NCBI GenBank assembly: GCA_910586505.1
Contig: CAJUGV010000007.1
Span: forward strand, 62,001-126,000
DNA from: an uncultured Paraprevotella sp.
GTDB lineage: Bacteria; Bacteroidota; Bacteroidia; Bacteroidales; Bacteroidaceae
DNA: 64,000 nt
Reading direction: 5' to 3'
Shown here: piece after piece, positions 1 through 9,524 of the stretch
Layout of the letters: the number at the start of each line of letters is the position of its first letter
Numbering within the stretch: the first letter of the stretch is position 1
Position numbers and translations under genes: made by a program
Notes under the pieces: model-generated
The model's input: the letters and a program-made list of their open reading frames with translations, nothing else
Databases searched by the model: none
What the model was told of the DNA's origin: nothing

Positions 1-1323
1 CAGCCTATCAGCAAGTGGGCCTACCAGATACGGCGTCCGGAAGACGTGGCGTGGGCCGTAAGCCGTGCGTTTTATATAGCAAAGAGCGGGCGTCCCGGAC
101 CGGTAGTGCTCGATTTTGCCAAGAACGCACAGATCGGCATGGTGGAATTCGAACCGGAGAAAACGAATTTTATCCGCAGTTATGTGCCGGTTCCCAAGAC
201 AGATCCTTGGGCCGTGCGTCAGGCGGCGGCCTTGATCAACAATGCCAAGCGTCCCTTTATTCTTGTGGGGCAGGGAGTGGAGCTCGGAGGGGCGCAGAAT
301 GAACTGCGGCAGCTGATAGAACGGGCCGATATTCCGGCCGGCTGTACGTTGCTGGGCCTTTCGGCTCTCCCGACGGACCATCCTCTCAACAAGGGAATGC
401 TGGGTATGCACGGCAGTCTGGCCAATAGTGTCAAAACACAGGAGTGTGATGTGCTGATCGCCGTGGGAATGCGTTTTGACGACCGCATTACGGGCAAGTT
501 GAGCACGTATGCCTGCCAGGCCAAGAAGATACATTTCGAGATCGATCCCAGCGAAATCAACAAGAATGTGCCGGTGGATGTAGCTGTGTTGGGAGATTGT
601 AAACATACACTGGCCGCTGTGCTCGAATTGGTGAAGCCGGCCCGCCATGCGGAGTGGGTGGATAGTTTCGGGGAGCATCTCGAACGGGAAAGTACTACCG
701 TCATAGAACCGGAAATCCATCCGTTGGAGGGTCCGATAAAGATGGGCGAGGTGGTGCGCAAGGTGACTGAAATGACGGACAATAAAGCAATTCTTGTGAC
801 GGATGTAGGGCAGAACCAGATGTTGGCTGCGCGTTATTTCAAATTTACGGAACGGCGCAGTATCGTGACTTCCGGTGGAATGGGAACGATGGGATTCGGC
901 TTGCCGGCGGCTATCGGTGCCACATTCGGAGCGCCGGACCGCACGGTGTGCTTGTTTCTCGGCGACGGTGGCATTCAGATGACCATCCAGGAACTGGGAA
1001 CTATTATGGAACAGCGCAGTCCGGTGAAAATCATTTTGCTCAACAATAATTATTTGGGTAATGTGCGTCAGTGGCAGGAGATGTTCTTCGGCAAGCGTTA
1101 TTCCTTCACTCCGATGATGAACCCCGACTACAACATGATTGCCTCGGCCTATGGGATTCCCAACCGCACGGTGACGGAGCGTGACGAACTGGCATCCGGC
1201 ATACAGGAAATGATAGATACCGACGGACCGTTTCTGTTGCAGGTGGCTGTGATAGAGGAAGGCCGCGTGTTGCCGATGTGCTGCCCCGGAAATGATGTGG
1301 ACGATATGGTATTGGACTATTAG
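1..1323 (+). CDS. ilvB: acetolactate synthase large subunit (5' end outside window)
   Basis: Catalytic subunit of acetohydroxyacid synthase, the first common step of valine, leucine and isoleucine synthesis (condensation of pyruvate with pyruvate or 2-oxobutyrate; ThDP, Mg and FAD dependent). The frame is open from base 1, and about 440 of the usual 560-590 residues are present, so the N-terminal part lies upstream. The ThDP motif is visible: GDGG at nt 961, followed about 26 residues later by the Asn run of LLNNNYLGN near nt 1042. The central FAD-domain segment GMLGMHGS also fits the family. The gene is followed after 16 bases by the regulatory subunit gene and is clearly in an operon with it. 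Confidence 0.96.
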   Translation, partial: QPISKWAYQIRRPEDVAWAVSRAFYIAKSGRPGPVVLDFAKNAQIGMVEFEPEKTNFIRSYVPVPKTDPWAVRQAAALINNAKRPFILVGQGVELGGAQNELRQLIERADIPAGCTLLGLSALPTDHPLNKGMLGMHGSLANSVKTQECDVLIAVGMRFDDRITGKLSTYACQAKKIHFEIDPSEINKNVPVDVAVLGDCKHTLAAVLELVKPARHAEWVDSFGEHLERESTTVIEPEIHPLEGPIKMGEVVRKVTEMTDNKAILVTDVGQNQMLAARYFKFTERRSIVTSGGMGTMGFGLPAAIGATFGAPDRTVCLFLGDGGIQMTIQELGTIMEQRSPVKIILLNNNYLGNVRQWQEMFFGKRYSFTPMMNPDYNMIASAYGIPNRTVTERDELASGIQEMIDTDGPFLLQVAVIEEGRVLPMCCPGNDVDDMVLDY

Positions 1324-1339
1324 CGGAAGGATTTATCAG

Positions 1340-1906
1340 ATGGAACAGGAAAAGAATTTCTATACTTTGATTGTATTCTCGGAGAATTTTGCGGGAGTGC
1401 TGAATCAGGTGACGTCGGTGTTCACCCGCCGGCAGGTAAATATTGAAAGTCTGAATGTATCGGCTTCAAGCATAAAGGGAGTGCACAAGTATACCATTAC
1501 GTGCTGGAGTACGGAGAATCAGATACAGATTATCACCAAACAGATGGAGAAGCGTATTGACGTGCTGCAGGCACATTATTTTACGGATGACGAGATATTC
1601 ATTCAGGAGGTGGCGCTTTATAAGTTGTCCACATCCGGTGTGTTGGAGAATCCGGAGGTGTCGAGGGCGGTACGCAGGCACGGAGCGCAGATTGTGGAAG
1701 TGAACCCCACTTATACGGTGGTGAGTAAGAAAGGACTGACCGAAGATATTATGTCGCTTTATTATGCCTTGAATGAGTACCGGTGTGTGTTGCAGTATGT
1801 GCGTTCCGGCCGTATCGCCATTACAAAAAGTTGTACGGAATATCTGGATGAATATCTGGAGGAACGTCGAAAGGCTTTTGAAGAGCTTCGGGTGAAGGAT
1901 AAATGA
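1340..1906 (+). CDS. ilvN: acetolactate synthase small (regulatory) subunit
   Basis: Regulatory subunit that binds the large subunit and mediates valine feedback inhibition. The N-terminal ACT domain is clear (about residues 5-75: FYTLIVFSENFAGVLNQV, then VNIESLNV), followed by the usual C-terminal domain; 188 residues is close to the long bacterial IlvN form. The frame is open further upstream to nt 1292, but that would overlap ilvB and add a non-conserved stretch. The ATG at 1340 lies just after GCGGAAGGA, a plausible ribosome site, and places the ACT domain at the N-terminus. Confidence 0.95.
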   Translation: MEQEKNFYTLIVFSENFAGVLNQVTSVFTRRQVNIESLNVSASSIKGVHKYTITCWSTENQIQIITKQMEKRIDVLQAHYFTDDEIFIQEVALYKLSTSGVLENPEVSRAVRRHGAQIVEVNPTYTVVSKKGLTEDIMSLYYALNEYRCVLQYVRSGRIAITKSCTEYLDEYLEERRKAFEELRVKDK

Positions 1907-1913
1907 AAAGAGG

Positions 1914-2681
1914 ATGAAAGATAGCAAGGTAGGAACTTATTCTTTTGTGGCAGAGCCGTTTCATGTGGACTTTACAGGAAAGCTCTGTATGGGAGTACTT
2001 GGAAATCATTTGCTTAATTGTGCCGGATTCCATGCCACGGAGCGTGGGTTCGGCATGGCGGAGATCAATGAGGATAATTACACGTGGGTGTTGTCCCGTC
2101 TTGCGGTGGAAATGGAAGATATGCCGGCGCAATACGATGAGTTCTCTGTGGATACGTGGGTGGAGAATGTCTACCGTTTGTTTACCGACAGGAATTTCGC
2201 GATTTACGGGAAGGACGGGAGGAGCTATGGTTATGCGCGTTCCGTGTGGGCTATGATTAATATGGACACCCGAAAACCGGCAGACTTGCTGACATTGCAT
2301 GGCGGAAATATAGTGGATTATATAGAGACGGAAAAGCCGTGCCCGATAGAAAAGCCCGGTCGCATCAAAGTAGGCAGCTGCATGCCTATGCGTTCGGTGG
2401 AAATGCATTATACGGACATAGATATCAACGGTCACGTGAACAGTATCAAATATATCGAACACATTATGAATCTTTTTCCTCTCGACTGGTATGCCGGACA
2501 TGTCGTCAGACGTTTCGAGATGGCTTATGTGGCAGAGAGCTATTATGGCGATACGCTTAGTTTCTTCCGTGAGGAAAAAGAAGACGGAAGTTTCGATATA
2601 GAAGTGCGGAGGAACGTAGGCGGAGAGAATCCCGAGGGCGAGGTCGTATGTCGGAGTAAACTTAAATTTGATAACAAATAG
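1914..2681 (+). CDS. acyl-ACP thioesterase (FatA/FatB-like)
   Basis: Predicted cytoplasmic acyl-ACP thioesterase releasing fatty acids from acyl carrier protein. At 255 residues it has the double hot-dog layout of the plant FatA/FatB-like bacterial family. The first half carries the NYTWVLSRLAVEM segment typical of these enzymes. The second half carries DIDINGHVNSIKYIEHIMN, where the Asp/Asn-His-x-Asn residues are the expected catalytic signature. It begins 7 bases after ilvN and is followed by ilvC, so it lies inside the branched-chain amino acid operon. This arrangement is known in Bacteroides. A link to branched-chain (iso/anteiso) fatty acid metabolism is my inference. The acyl chain preference cannot be read from the sequence. 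Confidence 0.9.
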   Translation: MKDSKVGTYSFVAEPFHVDFTGKLCMGVLGNHLLNCAGFHATERGFGMAEINEDNYTWVLSRLAVEMEDMPAQYDEFSVDTWVENVYRLFTDRNFAIYGKDGRSYGYARSVWAMINMDTRKPADLLTLHGGNIVDYIETEKPCPIEKPGRIKVGSCMPMRSVEMHYTDIDINGHVNSIKYIEHIMNLFPLDWYAGHVVRRFEMAYVAESYYGDTLSFFREEKEDGSFDIEVRRNVGGENPEGEVVCRSKLKFDNK

Positions 2682-2688
2682 CAGTTTA

Positions 2689-2721
2689 TTGACGTCTGTT
2701 TAGAATAATTTTGTAACTTTG
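2689..2721 (+). promoter_or_regulatory. candidate sigma-ABfr promoter for ilvC
   Basis: TTG (2689-2691) is followed after 22 bases by TAACTTTG (2714-2721), which matches the Bacteroides -7 consensus TAnnTTTG. It sits in the 114-base gap between the thioesterase gene and ilvC and would give a leader of about 70 nt. It suggests that ilvC also has its own promoter in addition to read-through. Confidence 0.55.
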
Positions 2722-2795
2722 CTGTCGGTTTTAGTGTAAAAAGGAAAATCTTATTAGAAACGCGGCGTGTAAGCCGCACAAAATAAAAATAGAAA

Positions 2796-3839
2796 ATGGC
2801 AGAATTGAATTTTGGCGGTGTCATAGAGACTGTAATGACCCGTGAGGAATTTCCATTGGAAAAGGCTCGTGAAATCTTAAAAAACGAGACTATTGCAGTT
2901 TTAGGTTATGGTGTACAGGGGCCGGGACAGGCTTGCAATCTTCGCGATAACGGTTTTAATGTAATAGTGGGCCAGCGTCAGGGCAAGACTTACGACAAGG
3001 CGGTGGCAGACGGATGGGTGCCGGGCGAGACTTTGTTCTCTCTTGAGGAGGCAGCCGAAAAAGGAACAATAGTTTGTATGTTGCTGTCGGATGCTGCACA
3101 AATGCAGGTATGGCCGTCGGTAAAGCCTTACCTGACAGCCGGCAAGACACTATATTTCTCTCATGGATTTGCTATTAACTGGAGCGACCGTACGGGTATT
3201 GTGCCTCCCAAGGATATCGATGTAATCATGGTGGCGCCTAAGGGTTCAGGTACTTCTTTGCGTACTATGTTCCTCGAAGGCCGCGGTTTGAATTCTTCGT
3301 ACGCCATCTACCAGGATGCAAGCGGAAAGGCTTTGGACAAGGTATTGGCTTTCGGTATCGGTATCGGTTCCGGCTATCTGTTCGAGACGACATTCAAGCG
3401 TGAGGCTACTTCCGATCTTACCGGTGAGCGTGGTTCTCTGATGGGTGCTATTCAGGGATTGTTGCTGGCTCAGTATGAAGTGTTGCGTGAGAACGGCCAC
3501 ACTCCTTCAGAAGCATTTAACGAGACAGTGGAGGAATTGACTCAGTCTTTGATGCCTTTGTTTGCCAAGAATGGTATGGATTGGATGTATGCCAATTGCT
3601 CTACCACAGCTCAGCGTGGTGCATTGGATTGGATGGGACCTTTCCACGATGCCATTAAGCCTGTTGTGGAGAAGTTATACCACAGTGTGGTAACAGGTAA
3701 TGAGGCTCAGATCTCTATTGATTCCAATTCCAAGCCTGATTACCGCGTGAAGTTGGAAGCTGAATTGAAAGCTATGCACGACAGCGAAATGTGGCGTACA
3801 GCCGAGACGGTTCGTAAGTTGCGTCCGGAGAATAACTAA
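2796..3839 (+). CDS. ilvC: ketol-acid reductoisomerase
   Basis: Second step of branched-chain amino acid synthesis: Mg-dependent alkyl migration and NAD(P)H reduction of acetolactate/acetohydroxybutyrate. At 347 residues it is the short class I form. The N-terminal Rossmann motif is GYGVQGPGQA (about residues 37-46). The knotted C-terminal domain holds the acidic metal ligands in SDLTGERG and NETVEEL. The start ATG at 2796 gives the expected N-terminus. It is the last gene of the operon and is followed by a strong terminator. Confidence 0.97.
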   Translation: MAELNFGGVIETVMTREEFPLEKAREILKNETIAVLGYGVQGPGQACNLRDNGFNVIVGQRQGKTYDKAVADGWVPGETLFSLEEAAEKGTIVCMLLSDAAQMQVWPSVKPYLTAGKTLYFSHGFAINWSDRTGIVPPKDIDVIMVAPKGSGTSLRTMFLEGRGLNSSYAIYQDASGKALDKVLAFGIGIGSGYLFETTFKREATSDLTGERGSLMGAIQGLLLAQYEVLRENGHTPSEAFNETVEELTQSLMPLFAKNGMDWMYANCSTTAQRGALDWMGPFHDAIKPVVEKLYHSVVTGNEAQISIDSNSKPDYRVKLEAELKAMHDSEMWRTAETVRKLRPENN

Positions 3840-3854
3840 AAAAGGATTACATCA

Positions 3855-3899
3855 AAACATTGAGGGATGGCATTTTTAATGCCATCCCTCAATGTTTTT
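3855..3899 (+). terminator. intrinsic terminator of the ilv operon
   Basis: A perfect 19-bp stem (3855-3873 with 3879-3897), a 5-base loop and a run of T begin 16 bases after the ilvC stop codon. Confidence 0.92.
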
Positions 3900-3980
3900 G
3901 GTTTAGATGACAAAAAGGGAAGATGGAGGATACTTTTAAGGGTGATAACGGAGATCTCAGGAACTTTTATAAGGAGAGAT

Positions 3981-4018
3981 AGACAAAACAGGCCGGAAAT
4001 CTTTAGATTTCCGGCCTG
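3981..4018 (-). terminator. intrinsic terminator of the ppiD-like gene
   Basis: A 14-bp perfect inverted repeat (3989-4002 with 4005-4018). On the minus strand it is followed by TTTTGTCT. It lies 31 bases past the stop codon of the minus-strand foldase gene and is back to back with the ilvC terminator. Confidence 0.85.
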
Positions 4019-4048
4019 ATAACTTTATATAAAAGTCTGTTATTCTTC

Positions 4049-6199
4049 TTAGAAGAAAAGATAACGGTTGTCTTTTACTTCTGCTTTTTCATATAAGTCG
4101 TTGACAAAGCGGCTGATTGCCCGCATGTTAAGTGATTCTTGCTGCATTTCTTCTTTCTTTGCATCGAACTTCTCGGCGGATTTGTTTTTGCTGAGAACTT
4201 GCATGCTGTAGACAGCAGCGTTTCCTTTGAAGGGGCCGGCAAATTGGTTGGCTGCCGTTTTGCTGGCTACGGCACTCAGCATAGGTTCGCTTGAACCTGT
4301 CTTCATGACAAATGCAGATGCATTGAAAGTTACGTGTTTGATGGTGTCGCTTACGGTACCTGGTACTTTCATGACATCGGCAATGCTCTTAGCTTGGGCA
4401 AGTTTCTCTTTCAGCATTTCAGCTTTCTTGTCCTTGATGACTTCTTGTGTGAGGTAGTCTTTTACATCTTCCATTGTGCGGTATCCGGCTTTATGAATAC
4501 CTGTCAGGATGGCTACGAGCATGTGATTGTTTTCTCCACACTCATAGAGCGGAGATATATTGCCAATTTCTGTGTCTTCATTGAAGATCCATCTCATGGC
4601 ATCACGTGTACCTGTTACGCCACCCACGTAATGTTCGTTGCTGAACAAATCCTTGCGTTCCTGGAGGTTGTATCCGTTTTTCAAAGCTTTGGCTTCGATA
4701 TCCTTCTGTGTAGGATTGGATGCAATGAAATGGCTGAAGTCATTGTATGCTTTTGCATAGGTGTCTTTGCTAAACTCAATCGGGCATTTGATAACAGCTA
4801 CATCGTATTTATTGATCATAGCCCTGCGGTCGGTTACTTGTGCTATAATACATCCCTGAGGGAATTCGATCTTTTTGATGGAGTTGACAGGCATACCTGT
4901 AATTGTTTTGATGAAATTCAGGTTTTCCCCATTCATAGTAGAACCTTCATAATCGCGTGAGGTGAGCCATGTCTTTTCACCCGTTTGATTATATTTTTTG
5001 GCGATGGAGTCGAAAGCGATGCCGCTGTTTAATGCTGTCATGATGCTGTCAGCCGTTTTCTGGATGGCTGTCATATCGGCTCCTGCTACTTGAATCTGGC
5101 GAATCTGAATGGAGTCCGGTGCGGAAATCTTACTGATCATCTTGATGATATTCATGGAATTGTCACCGGCATAAAAATATGGGGCTTTCATTTGTCCGGC
5201 AGACATTGAATCGAGTTGCATGGCAATGTCTGAAGGGAATACGTTTCTGCTGACCGGTATCTGGCTATAACTGATGACAGAACCACTTTCCCGTACGATT
5301 TTGGTTATATCTCCTCCTTCTGCCAGTGCCTGGGCTGTTTCTGCCATATCCTTGTCAAGGGCTGCCTTATCTGCTGCACTTGCCTTTACTTCTACATCAA
5401 TGAATTTGATGTCACGACTTTCCGCCGTTTGTTTAAAACGTTCTTTTAGTTCATTGTATTTGGCTTTCAAGTCACTTTCCTCTACTTTTACGTCATTGTC
5501 ATTGATAGTGGAATAGGGAAGCGCTGCCATGATAATGTCGCTTTCGTTGACACGTGCCTCAAAAGCTGTTTTGCCGACCACATTATTGCCCAGCATGGCT
5601 TTGCTCAATAATACTTGGTATTTTTGGGTAAGGCATTCCTGACGGAGTGTTTTTTCAATGAACATCCAGAATTTGTAGAGACTGTTATAATAGCTCAGGT
5701 ATTCGGCAGGCATCTGTTCGCTTTGAGTTTTCATACTTTCAAAATCAGTCAGGAATTTCTTCAGTACGTTAGCATCGAAGCGTCCGGTTTGTTCGTTGCG
5801 GAAAGGAGTCTGCATCAGGATGGGGTTGTTACCTTCAGAAATAATAGATTGAATCTCGGTATCAGTAACGGTCAGTCCCAAATCTTCGGCTTCGTGTTCA
5901 ATAAGTTTATTATTGACATAGGTAGTCCATACTTGATCGCGTAGTTGGGTGAGCTGTTGGTCATTAAGTGTAGTGTTGCCGCTTGTGAATTTTACCACTT
6001 CAGCATATTCGTCTACTAAATTTTGGAATTCATGTACTGAAATCCGTTCTCCGTAGATTTCACCGACTTGTTGTTTGCTTTCATTTGAAGCAGACTGAAT
6101 GGAGCGCATGGCCTCCTCGGCAATGAACGCAAAAAGGGCCACTCCGATCACGATGACCAGTAATGGTCCTTTGGATCTGATTTTCTGTAATGTTGCCAT
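4049..6199 (-). CDS. PpiD/SurA-like periplasmic peptidyl-prolyl isomerase
   Basis: A membrane-anchored periplasmic foldase of the SurA-N / PpiC (parvulin) superfamily. At 716 residues it has a short cytoplasmic N-terminus, one transmembrane helix at about residues 13-31 (PLLVIVIGVALFAFIA), a SurA_N-type chaperone domain (about 40-220), a parvulin-like region near 345-450 (IRQIQVAGAD...) and a long C-terminal extension. This is the usual Bacteroidetes PpiD-like layout. It is the last gene of the envelope cluster and the likely partner of outer-membrane protein maturation. The parvulin core is weak, so the protein may act mainly as a chaperone. Confidence 0.85.
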   Translation of the reverse strand: MATLQKIRSKGPLLVIVIGVALFAFIAEEAMRSIQSASNESKQQVGEIYGERISVHEFQNLVDEYAEVVKFTSGNTTLNDQQLTQLRDQVWTTYVNNKLIEHEAEDLGLTVTDTEIQSIISEGNNPILMQTPFRNEQTGRFDANVLKKFLTDFESMKTQSEQMPAEYLSYYNSLYKFWMFIEKTLRQECLTQKYQVLLSKAMLGNNVVGKTAFEARVNESDIIMAALPYSTINDNDVKVEESDLKAKYNELKERFKQTAESRDIKFIDVEVKASAADKAALDKDMAETAQALAEGGDITKIVRESGSVISYSQIPVSRNVFPSDIAMQLDSMSAGQMKAPYFYAGDNSMNIIKMISKISAPDSIQIRQIQVAGADMTAIQKTADSIMTALNSGIAFDSIAKKYNQTGEKTWLTSRDYEGSTMNGENLNFIKTITGMPVNSIKKIEFPQGCIIAQVTDRRAMINKYDVAVIKCPIEFSKDTYAKAYNDFSHFIASNPTQKDIEAKALKNGYNLQERKDLFSNEHYVGGVTGTRDAMRWIFNEDTEIGNISPLYECGENNHMLVAILTGIHKAGYRTMEDVKDYLTQEVIKDKKAEMLKEKLAQAKSIADVMKVPGTVSDTIKHVTFNASAFVMKTGSSEPMLSAVASKTAANQFAGPFKGNAAVYSMQVLSKNKSAEKFDAKKEEMQQESLNMRAISRFVNDLYEKAEVKDNRYLFF

Positions 6200-6301
6200 T
6201 GATTTAAATGATTGTTATTATATTATTATCTTTGAACAAATTAAACGCACGAAGATACAAAAAACTCAGCATATATCTGTCTCTGTCACATTAAAATTTA
6301 G

Positions 6302-7570
6302 CTATTCTGTGATTTTCAAGCGTACAAGTTCTATTTTTGTCGTGGTGTTCTTGATGATTTTAAATTCGAAATGACCGAATCTGATGATCTCATTTAGTTT
6401 GGGAAAACTTTGGTATTGATGTAAAATCAGGCCACTGACTGTGAGATACTCTTCTGATTCGGGCAGGTCTATGTTCAGTAATTCGTTGGCTTTTTCTATT
6501 TCCAGACGGCCTGATAGCACATATTCGTGGTTACCTGTCTGTTTGGCTATATAGTTGGTATTGTCGTGTTCGTCTTCAATATCTCCGAATATTTCTTCTA
6601 CTAAATCTTCCATAGTGACGATTCCCGATGTACCTCCGAATTCATCCACAACAATTGCCAGTGTTTTTTTCTGTTGCATAAACTTTTTCAGTAGCTTCTG
6701 AGCTGACATTGTTTCAGGAACGACAGGTGTTTCTTTGATTTGTGATGTCCAGCTGTCCGGGTTTCGAAACATTTCTGATGAGTGTATGAATCCTACTATG
6801 TGGTCAATATCTTCTTTGTAGACTATGATTTTGGAGTTTCCGCTTTCGATGAATCTGTTCTTCAGGTTTTCGACGGATGAACCGAATTCCACAGCTTCAA
6901 TTTCAGTTCGTGGTACCATACAATCGCGTACTTTTACTTCGGAAAAGTATAAGGCATTTTGGAAAATCTTTATTTCATCTGTGATGTCGTTCTCGTTCTT
7001 CACAGATTCTATGCTTGATTGTATAAGGTTGTCCAAATCTATTTTGGTAAAGGCTTGTTCAGAAGCTTGTTTATTGACTTTAAGTCCCATAATATGGAGG
7101 ATACAGCGGGAGATGGCACTCGTGAATTTGGAGACCGGATAAAGTAGTATATAGATGATAAAAGCTGGAATGGCAAATGCTTTTAGCATCCTGTTGGGAT
7201 TTATTTTGAAAAGTGTTTTGGGGAGAAATTCTCCGGTTACTAAAACTATTAAAGTGGAAATAATAGTCTGCAGAGTGACGTTAAGTCCTTCATGGTCTGC
7301 CAGATGGAGAGGTATCAGAATGAACTCATTAATGACTCTGGCCATCAAAATACCATAAATAACTAACGCGATGTTGTTTCCAACAAGCAAGGTGGAAATG
7401 AAATCGTTTGGCCGTGCGTAGAATATGGTAAGGATCTTGGAAGTTAAACTTGCATTGTTTCGATCCATTTCAACCCTGAGTTTGTTAGATGATACGAATG
7501 CGATTTCCATTCCTGAGAAAAATGCGGAGAAAAGTAGTATGATAATGATTTGTATAATCGTCAGTGTCAT
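6302..7570 (-). CDS. CNNM/CorC (TlyC, GldE-like) membrane protein with CBS pair
   Basis: Inner-membrane protein of the DUF21-CBS-CorC_HlyC family ('hemolysin'; CorC/CNNM relatives are linked to Mg or Co transport, and GldE to gliding in Flavobacteria). Of its 422 residues, the N-terminal 190 form the DUF21 domain with several hydrophobic helices (first at about 4-22). A CBS pair follows (VRDCMVPRTEIEAVE near 215, then IVVDEFGGTSGIVTMEDLVEEIFGDI split near 310-335), and then the CorC C-terminal domain (EYVLSGRLEIEKANELL to the end). It is separated by 2 bases from lptC upstream. The actual transported ion is not deducible here. Confidence 0.88.
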   Translation of the reverse strand: MTLTIIQIIIILLFSAFFSGMEIAFVSSNKLRVEMDRNNASLTSKILTIFYARPNDFISTLLVGNNIALVIYGILMARVINEFILIPLHLADHEGLNVTLQTIISTLIVLVTGEFLPKTLFKINPNRMLKAFAIPAFIIYILLYPVSKFTSAISRCILHIMGLKVNKQASEQAFTKIDLDNLIQSSIESVKNENDITDEIKIFQNALYFSEVKVRDCMVPRTEIEAVEFGSSVENLKNRFIESGNSKIIVYKEDIDHIVGFIHSSEMFRNPDSWTSQIKETPVVPETMSAQKLLKKFMQQKKTLAIVVDEFGGTSGIVTMEDLVEEIFGDIEDEHDNTNYIAKQTGNHEYVLSGRLEIEKANELLNIDLPESEEYLTVSGLILHQYQSFPKLNEIIRFGHFEFKIIKNTTTKIELVRLKITE

Positions 7571-7572
7571 GA

Positions 7573-8217
7573 TTAGTTAGGTTTTGTGGGAGCTGTACGT
7601 ATAATGGAGTCATTGGCAGACGAGCTTTCATTGCCATTGAATGGTGTTTCTGCATTAGCGTTGCTGACAGAATAGCGGGTCATTTGTTCGTTAGAACGAA
7701 AGTTATAACCTTGGAGGAATTCATCTGGTTTACGAATTGTCATAAACATGTTGGAATACATTTCGCGACGGTCCATATCCCAAAATAGTTCTTCGCTAGT
7801 GAATACAGTGCCTTCCTGATTACGTATGACTACACGGCCGCGTAATTCCCAAAGTTGTTGGTTATGGCAATATGCAGTATCGGATTGAACAAACCAGTCT
7901 ATATGGAATGTGGAATCAAATTTTTCTAATAATATACCTTTAACAAAAGCCCAACGTGGTGGGTTTGTTGTATTATATATGTTCCATTCTTCTGCTGTAA
8001 TTTTATAACGAATGATTCCAGAGTCGGATATGAGGGTAGAAATACCCCAGGATTGCATGAAAGGCAGGGAGTCTTTTTCATTTATAGCGGGGGCGTGGTT
8101 TGTATTTTCTCCCGTGCAAGAAAAGGAAAAAATGGCCATAACAGTCATCCATACGGTGACTGTTATGTGGGTAAAACGAGATAGTTTTCTATAGTTATGT
8201 TGGTAAATACTGTCCAT
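7573..8217 (-). CDS. lptC: LptC-type LPS export periplasmic protein
   Basis: Bacteroidetes-type LptC, the bitopic component that passes LPS from the LptBFG transporter to the periplasmic bridge. I chose the ATG at 8217, which overlaps the stop codon of the upstream gene (TAATG). The longer frame would run well into that gene. The N-terminus has a hydrophobic stretch ending in FSFSC, a plausible lipobox. After it come the beta-jellyroll segments expected of the family (GISTLISDSGIIRYKITAEEW, ELFWDMDRREMYSNMF). Length is 214 residues. A lipid anchor in place of the E. coli transmembrane helix is inference. Confidence 0.82.
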   Translation of the reverse strand: MDSIYQHNYRKLSRFTHITVTVWMTVMAIFSFSCTGENTNHAPAINEKDSLPFMQSWGISTLISDSGIIRYKITAEEWNIYNTTNPPRWAFVKGILLEKFDSTFHIDWFVQSDTAYCHNQQLWELRGRVVIRNQEGTVFTSEELFWDMDRREMYSNMFMTIRKPDEFLQGYNFRSNEQMTRYSVSNANAETPFNGNESSSANDSIIRTAPTKPN

Positions 8218-9524
8218 TATTGAATTTTCCATTTCATAAACCATCTTTCGTTGAACGTAATTCCTACATTGAGGCGCAGATAGTTCTCCGTGATTAAAGA
8301 TGATGTGCCGGGAACGGATTTTCCCCACTGAAATGCAATATTGATGACAGAACGGTTGTTGATGTTATTTGAGACTGGAAGACCGATTCCAGCGGAAATG
8401 CCATACTCACGCGGCCCATTATGTCCATTTACTTTATAATAGGGAGTGGCAAATGAGGCACCTATGCGATATTGTACACGTCTTAAATATTTATTGTGGT
8501 AACGATCCGGTTGAAATTCTCCGCCAATTACGATCTTTGTACGATTCTTGTAATTTTCAGTAGTGCTAACAAATTTGTCATCAATTATTTGAGGAAAGTG
8601 GCAGTCTCCCCATCGTTGATGAGTTACGTCCATGCCAACTTTCCATTGGTTCTTATAATTCCAAGCCATACCGGCACCAAAAGAAGTTGGCAATTCAAAA
8701 GCCTGATTTATGGTATGTTTGGTTGTATCTCCGTTTGCTACATAATTGTAATAGTGTGCCGGTGAGTTTATGGTATGTCCTATTCCATAAGTGATACCAG
8801 GTGTCAATGTATTGTTGTTCCCGATTTTAATGGGGTATTGTAGACCAAAGTCTATTTTATAAGACGAAAGGTCGGCTTCAATTTGTCTGCGTAGACCATT
8901 GCTTGTGTTTGTGACAGTTCCGTTCTCATAAAATGTTTGTGTAATACTCTGGTTATAATTCCCCCACACATAACCGAAGTTTGCTCCGATGGAAAGATCG
9001 GCAATGGGGTTCCATCCAACTCCTATGTAGACTTCATGCAACCCGCCATCTCCAGTATAACTATTTGTATACGTTATGGCTGAGCCACTGTTGAAATGCT
9101 CTCCTAAGTATTTGCTTTCAGAGAAGTTATATCCGATACTGGAAAAAGGAATAAATCCAAAAGAAAGCCCCAGTCCCGGACATAAACGGAAGCCGGCATT
9201 AATATAGTCTAATGTGGTATTGTGGGCATTAATACTATTACCTTGGCTTTTGAAATTTACATTCTGTAAAGTAAGACCTACATCGAATATGAATGAAAGT
9301 GAATCTATGGAGGAATAGGATGCCGGATTTTGCATGTTTAACCGATTTCCATCTCGGAATCCTAAGGCAACTCCACTCATAGATTTGTTAAAGCCTTGTG
9401 ATTGGTCTTTCAGATTACCTAGTCCAAAGCGTGAGTACGGTGAATTCGAACCATTTGTCTGTGCGGAAGCATATAATGTTGCTATTGCAAGCAACATACA
9501 TAGTATATGTTTATAACAGTTCAT
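8217..9524 (-). CDS. outer-membrane beta-barrel protein, FadL-like in style
   Basis: 435 residues with a signal peptide (about 1-22, ending ASA-Q), then NSPYSRFGLG, a start typical of Bacteroidetes OMPs of this locus. Alternating hydrophobic/aromatic strands run throughout, with a C-terminal GITFNERWFMKW that fits a final barrel strand. It sits between coaX and lptC in a layout conserved in Bacteroidetes. I do not recognise a specific substrate. A 14-base overlap with coaX and a 1-base overlap with lptC indicate translational coupling. Confidence 0.78.
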   Translation of the reverse strand: MNCYKHILCMLLAIATLYASAQTNGSNSPYSRFGLGNLKDQSQGFNKSMSGVALGFRDGNRLNMQNPASYSSIDSLSFIFDVGLTLQNVNFKSQGNSINAHNTTLDYINAGFRLCPGLGLSFGFIPFSSIGYNFSESKYLGEHFNSGSAITYTNSYTGDGGLHEVYIGVGWNPIADLSIGANFGYVWGNYNQSITQTFYENGTVTNTSNGLRRQIEADLSSYKIDFGLQYPIKIGNNNTLTPGITYGIGHTINSPAHYYNYVANGDTTKHTINQAFELPTSFGAGMAWNYKNQWKVGMDVTHQRWGDCHFPQIIDDKFVSTTENYKNRTKIVIGGEFQPDRYHNKYLRRVQYRIGASFATPYYKVNGHNGPREYGISAGIGLPVSNNINNRSVINIAFQWGKSVPGTSSLITENYLRLNVGITFNERWFMKWKIQ

